Positions 59,100 through 64,000 of a DNA stretch of 64,000 nucleotides are shown here, piece after piece; the stretch's first letter is position 1, and each line of letters starts with the position of its first letter. Origin of the DNA: Malania oleifera (taxonomy: Eukaryota > Streptophyta > Magnoliopsida > Santalales > Ximeniaceae). The notes under the pieces are model-generated. The model made no database searches. It had not been told where the DNA came from and saw only the letters and a program-made list of their open reading frames with translations. The position numbers were made by a program, and so were the translations under genes. The stretch spans positions 111,493,087 to 111,557,086 of the forward strand of contig NC_080423.1 of the NCBI RefSeq assembly GCF_029873635.1. The letters run 5' to 3'.

Positions 59100-59415
59100 G
59101 AATATGAAAATGGGAATATTGCAATGAAAATGTTGAAATGTGAATAATGGAATAAGAGTACGAGAATGTGATTATTGCATTGTAAATACTGCAATGTGAA
59201 TATTGAAATGAGAATCTTGGAAATGTAAAAATTGTAATGTGAATATTGCAATGTGAATTTTGTAATGAGAATACTGGAAATGTGAAAATGGCAATGTGCA
59301 TACTGGAATGTGAATGAGAAATGTGAATATGAAAATGTGGAAATTGCTATGTAAATATTACAATTGTGAATATTGGAATGTGAATGAGAAATATGAAATG
59401 ATGAAATGTGGAGAG
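59100..59415. repeat. Degenerate GAATATTG / AATGTGAA repeat field
   Basis: Short units such as AATGTGAATATTG and AATGAGAATACTGG recur continuously at irregular spacing of 12-18 bp. A similar but sparser field lies at about 62280-62560 in the sister LTR. The long minus-strand open frames rich in SHFHI and NIHI are a by-product. Confidence 0.8.
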
Positions 59416-59419
59416 AAAT

Positions 59420-59839
59420 AATCTTGACCATGGGGTGAAGCATGGAGTAGAGAATATTTTTAAGGGGAGCATAACCTTAACCATGAGGTGAAGCATGGCG
59501 TAGAGATGATTTTTAGGAGATTATAACCCCGACCATGGAGAGAAGCATGACGTAGAAAATATATTCAGGGCAGTATAACCCCGACCATGGAGTAAAGCAT
59601 GGCGTGGGAAAATATTTTCAAGACAGTATAATCTTGACCATGGGGAGAAGCATGGCGTAGAGAATATTTTTCAGGGGACCATAACCTTGACCATGGGGAG
59701 AAACATGATGTATAGAATATTTTCGGGGTAGTATAACCTCAATCATGGGGTGAAACATGGCGTGATAAATATCTTCAGAGCAGCATAACCTCGACCATGA
59801 GGTGAAGCATGGCGTAGAAAGAATATCATAAGGGCAGTG
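59420..59839. repeat. Tandem array, about 8 x 53 bp
   Basis: Eight units of about 52-53 bp share the core ACCATGGGGAGAAGCATGGC followed by GTAGAGAATATTTTCAGG and a short link such as GCAGTATAACC. Units differ by about 10-20 percent. The array interrupts the middle of the 57600 LTR. Confidence 0.9.
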
Positions 59840-60245
59840 TGCTAGATGATGAAATGAAATGAAAAGTGAAAAGAAAGAGCGTGAGTTTAATATTATAGAT
59901 AAACAAGGCGAAGTAAAACTCTCTGTCTGAGGGCTTACTGATACAGTGCGTGCCCCTGATCGTATCATTGTAGTCCCGTACCCAAGTTTAATCATGTGGG
60001 TTTTACACACGATATTGGTAGTAGAGGGGTCGCTTGCCATGTATGGGGCCAAATTATGTTTCTCCCCTATCCTCAATGGGACCTTCGCTTATCAATATGG
60101 TTTACATGTGATTGCGATGAAAGATGTAATACACTTATAAAAGCTTGTGTTTTCTATCTATCTGATTCTTGAATTATTGATTATTTTCTCATAATGTATT
60201 ATCACTGAAATGTAATAGGAGTTATTCATTAACCCTTACTCAAGG

Positions 60246-61154
60246 GCCACATCGTCCTTCCTCAAGAATACAGTTTAGTTAAAATTTGGTTTAATTCAAA
60301 AAAAAAAAATAAGAAAAGAAATTTTTACTGAACACAGTTCATATTCACTTCCTGGGTTTTTTTAGATTTTGTGATGAAATTAAAAAAAAAAAAAAACAAG
60401 ACATAAACTATGGACATCTCACAAACAAACTTAACGACAATAACTAATACGATAAATAGACAACGGGACAATTAATAACAATTCTATCCCTACTCACATC
60501 CTTCATGAATAAAATAAATGATAACAAAAGTAAATGCGGAACACATCCTATATTAAGCATTCAGCAAAAATATGAAATTTCGGACAAAAACCTAAAATGA
60601 AAAACTTTTATTATCAGACTTAAAGCAACATTCAACACAATTCATCAATTACTACTACCTTAAATTAAACTTTAACACATCAAGAAACAAATTAATTCCA
60701 ACAATGATTTGAAGCTAACTTTCAAAATAACCCAAACAGAATTTAAGCTTCAATAATGAAAGAGAATAATAAGAAAAATTCTATAGAAAACTATTAAACA
60801 AAATTGAAATTATTAATAATCCTCAACGTTAATTGAAGAAAAATAAAATCTTGACAATGAAATAATCTGAACATTAAACTAAGAAAATAGAGAAGAAGAG
60901 ATGAGAAGAAGAAGAGAGAGAGAGAGAGAGCGAGATAGCGATAGAGAGAGATGAGTAGATATAGAGAGAGAGAGCGAGATGATTAACAAGCCTTGTAGAA
61001 GCCTCCCTTCTAACTGTGTGTGGGCGCTCCTCCCCCCTCAACTAGAAGCGAAGACTCCCCAAAACAAAAGAAAGATAACCCTAAAAAACCTAGCCTAACA
61101 ACCCTTTTGACTCTCACACTTTTCTTGCTTCTTTTTTTTTTTCCATACCACCTA
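60246..61154. other. Unclassified sequence between two LTRs
   Basis: AT-rich sequence with an A-run near 60300 and 60385, a (GA)n-rich stretch at about 60890-60985, and a GC-richer part at 60990-61130. I recognise no domain or element ends. Confidence 0.5.
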
Positions 61155-63865
61155 CCCCCTATAGAGACCCCACCCAAAAAAAATTAAATTAATGAAGTAA
61201 TAAAGTAGATACAGAAAAGAGAAGAACAGACAGCAAACAGAAGGAAATTTTATAAAGGGAGATCTAACAGAAATTCGTCAACGAACCCAGCGTCCTTCGT
61301 CGATGAATGTCTCGTAGATTTTCGTTGCATGAAGTACACCTGTCTGTCGACAAAAGAGATAAGATAACCGAGAGTATGCTTTCAGGACTTCAGGATTCGT
61401 TGACGAATCTAGGGTCTCTTCGTTCGCGAACTCCCTTTTTGTTTCGTCGATGAGGTCCACTGTGTCTCGTCTTGAACTACGTGGCTAGCTGTTTTATAAA
61501 GGTGGGAAACGGGTTTTTTACGAGAGGAAACATTTTTTTCTCTCCTTCTCTTCTAAAAAATTCAAACCCTCAACCTTCTCTTATGTTTTTTCCTCGTTAA
61601 AATCCTTGTTTGATGATCAAAACCGCGCACGAGGTTCGTGGGAAGATCTCTACAATTTTAACTGGAGTCAGCAGATTCATTTGGAGTTCTGAGGTTTCAA
61701 TCCTCCCAAAAACCAGGGTAAGTAGAGCCATCTTTTAGAGTTTAAAACAAAAGTATTTATTGGAGTAAGAATGATTACTGATAGGAAGTGGCCTAAGAAA
61801 TACCTAAATGAGAAATTATTCTGGATTATTGTTTTAAGTTAGTTTGGGAAAATATGGAATTTCAGGGTTTTCATCATCAAGTTGTGAACGCCACAGTGTA
61901 GTGTTGTGGTTTATTATAGCCTCTCCGTAGTCAGGTAAGGGGATAAATATAACAGTATTTTCTGAATTTTACTGGTTAATGAATCTGTGGAAAGGGAAAA
62001 ATGATATTTTTACCTTCGATATTATGATATGCAATATTAGACGAAATTTTGGTGGCATTGAGAATATGAAATGTGATGTTTTGTGATATGAATAGGATAT
62101 AAAATGTTTTTCTATAATGCTAGGGAAATATGAGAATAGTTTATGTAATATTGAAAAATGTGAAACTTTCCTTTCCTTTCCGGAATAGATATTCTATATA
62201 CTATTATGAAATGGACTGAGTATTGAAACGGATGAGAAAGAAACAGGAATGATGTGAATAGTTAATGTGATAGATACTATTAGTGGATACGATATAATAC
62301 TAAAATATGAGTATTAAAATGTGAATATTGCTATGGTAAATGCTTCAATGGTGAATGTTGAAATATTTTACTTACTAATAAATGTGAATACTGGAATGTG
62401 AATATACAACAGTTGAATACTGCAATGAAAATGTTTATGGAATACTGAAATACTACTATGAGAATGTTAATATTGCACACGTGAATACTATAATATGAAT
62501 GTTAACTGTTAATACTAAAATGTGAATATATAAACATGTGAATTACACTTTTAACTCAAAAGTAATATGAATACGGAAGAATTTGAATGATAAATGTTAA
62601 ATGATTAACCCTTATGGACGATTGTTGATATTGGAGCACGGTAAACCGTTAGATTTTGCTAGTTTGTGATTTACGTGCAATCACATGGACTCGTGAAGCG
62701 TGTGGCGTGATATTTCGAATGAGCCAAGTAGAAGGGTAGTTTTGCCCTTGGGTCCGAACCAAGGTTTATTATGGCAGAAACCATTCGGACTACAACACAA
62801 GTAAATATGGATTGGTTTATATTTTATCTAATCAGATGTGGAAAGGGGGGTGGGGGAAAAAGTTCCAACCGTGTTACTATTCATCCATCAGGCCGGGGAG
62901 TCCGCACAACCTTGACCCACAGGGGGGCAGCATGTGTGGAGAATATCCTCAACAAGGCAAGCCATGGTTTACCAACGGGATTACTAGTTGCTGAGGACAA
63001 CTCATGTCGAATGATAAATAAAATTGAAAGTGAAACGAAAGAGTGTGAGTTTAATACATAAATAATTTAATGGACGAATTAGAACTCCCTCGTCTGCTCA
63101 CTCCCTTCCCGCCTGAGTTTTATATTGAAGTAAAGGATGTGAGTTCCTGATGAGTACATTGTAGTCAAAAAACCCTAGTTCATAATCATTAAAGGTTCAA
63201 ATGATAATCAATCAAAGGGGAGCTACATGTATGGGTGTGTAATCTCCCCCTATCCTCTGGAACTTTTTCGCTCGCTGATAAACAGGTTTCCTATGAATTG
63301 AGAGTTTAAAAACCAAAGAGCCTTCACATCTTTGAAAAGCGTGTGTTGTTTATCTTATAGGATTATAAATTATAAATGCTAATTGTAATATGGTTCTATA
63401 TGTTTCTTCTCAGAGTATTATAATGAAATGAATATATGTTAGTGATATAATGAAACTCATACTAACCACACACTCTAAATAATTTAATTCCCGTCTTAAC
63501 TGAGATAGGTCTCACCCATCATTTTAAATACTATCCAGGAAACCGTAATATGCCCTGGAGCATAAGCTCCAAGATAACGGGAGTTGAGACCCCCTGTTAG
63601 ACATGGGTGAGTGTTCTTTTTTTGAGTTGGGGATGTATGTTTCCCCCTAGAAGTTTGATTGATTTTTGTGATGAGTTAGCTATGTATCTTATATGTTTTA
63701 TAGATTTTTAGTACTGAAGTGTATCTATATGTTTATAGATGTTTGTACTCTTGGTTATCTGTATTTTGGTGGTGTGTATGTAATGTATGGTCTTTCAACT
63801 TTGGTATGTACTTTATATGATAGACTAATTACCCCTATCCTTTTAAGAACCCACCCGTGAGATAT
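61155..63865 (+). mobile_element. Chromovirus-like LTR (sister of the 57600 and 43477 copies)
   Basis: It has the family layout: ATTCGTCAACGAAC and TTCGTCGATGAA palindrome copies near 61274-61450, a leader ending CCAGGGTAAGTAG, a GTGAATATTG-rich middle, and CTTAACTGAGATAGGTCTCACCC at about 63495-63517. Neither end could be fixed from TG...CA and flanks, so the limits are approximate. No internal domain follows. Confidence 0.5.
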
Positions 63866-64000
63866 CAGTAAATAAATAAGATAAGGGTAAAACCGTAATT
63901 TGAGCAAGCTTCATCTCGATGAAACTCCAGTTTCGTCGACAAAGGCTCTTCTATTAATGTTCAAACGACAAATGCAAGGTTTGATGATGAGGTAGAAAGC
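63866..64000 (+). mobile_element. Start of a further palindrome-bearing LTR-like sequence, cut by the window edge
   Basis: AGATAAGGGTAAAACCGTAA followed by TTTCGTCGACAAAGG repeats the arrangement seen at 43510-43560 (AGATAAGAGAGGGGCAAATT, then TTCGTCGACGAA). It may be another copy directly after the previous LTR, or part of it. Confidence 0.35.

Larger units (their letters stand above)
57600..60245 (+). mobile_element. Chromovirus-like LTR, truncated at its right end
   Basis: It begins TGTAGTAACCCAAAA and has the same layout as the neighbouring LTRs: AT-rich start, CT-rich leader with ACCACTGGGTTCCATTC (compare ACCACTGGACTCCATTC in the 49789 LTR), and a long tandem-repeat middle. Similarity to the sister LTR at about 61.2-63.9 kb fades near 60240, where the sister has its TGAG...CTCA motif. 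It contains the repeats at 59100-59415 and 59420-59839. Confidence 0.6.

Noticed and set aside
59420-59839. Regular 53-bp repeats considered as a CRISPR-like array
   Set aside because: Units are contiguous and diverged throughout with no unique spacers, and the context is a plant LTR.
59084-60076. Minus-strand open frames of 119-152 codons
   Set aside because: Their sequence simply follows the tandem repeats (NIHI, HISS and similar repeats). The repeats explain the long open frames; no gene family is recognised.

Overview
The window is nuclear DNA of a flowering plant, most likely a eudicot. It is AT-rich, with GT-AG introns, small exons, a nuclear tRNA gene, and plant repeat families: Au-type SINE, L1-like LINEs with RNase H, a TRIM-like element, hAT and PIF/Harbinger-type MITEs, and Ty3/Gypsy elements of Tat and chromovirus type. 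I could assign no species.

The gene-bearing part is about 1-36 kb and holds four host genes. On the minus strand are CRL (exons 1-8 visible, running off the left edge; a chloroplast-envelope CpcT/CpeT-like protein), SDHAF2 (5 exons, 187 aa; mitochondrial complex II flavinylation factor) and a carbonyl-reductase-type short-chain dehydrogenase (3 exons, 291 aa). On the plus strand is a SURNod19-family gene (4 coding exons, 466 aa, plus a likely 5'-UTR exon). All exon joins were placed by reading frame, splice sites and family homology, and every coding sum closes in frame. From memory, CRL and SDHAF2 are near-neighbours on one Arabidopsis chromosome 5 segment (At5g51020, At5g51040) and SURNod19 and an SDR are neighbours on another (At5g61820, At5g61830). 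This window therefore looks like the less rearranged, combined arrangement. The genes do not form one pathway; what links them is inherited order.

Introns and spacers hold many transposons. Intron 4 of SDHAF2 has grown to about 9.9 kb and contains a tandem duplication, a TRIM-like element, a Gypsy fragment, an Au SINE, a long LINE and a DNA element. CRL introns hold a Harbinger-type and a hAT-type MITE. SURNod19 introns hold a solo LTR and LINE 3' ends. A 208-bp SINE with 18-bp target duplications lies at 37 kb, and an isolated intact tRNA-Ser(AGA) gene at 39 kb.

From about 40.9 kb to the right edge the window is a retrotransposon graveyard. A broken Tat-lineage Gypsy element (about 40.9-55.1 kb) carries three separate insertions, two of them solo LTRs with target duplications and one an unclassified insert that itself contains a third LTR. 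It is followed by a reversed, internally deleted chromovirus-like remnant and two or three more related LTRs carrying unusual tandem repeats. I saw no intact host gene there. I found no new defence-like or operon-like system. The points most worth a second look are PHM-like copper-ligand motif order in the SURNod19 protein, the gene-order relationship with Arabidopsis, a palindrome array in one LTR family, and a short hairpin motif kept in otherwise different LTRs.
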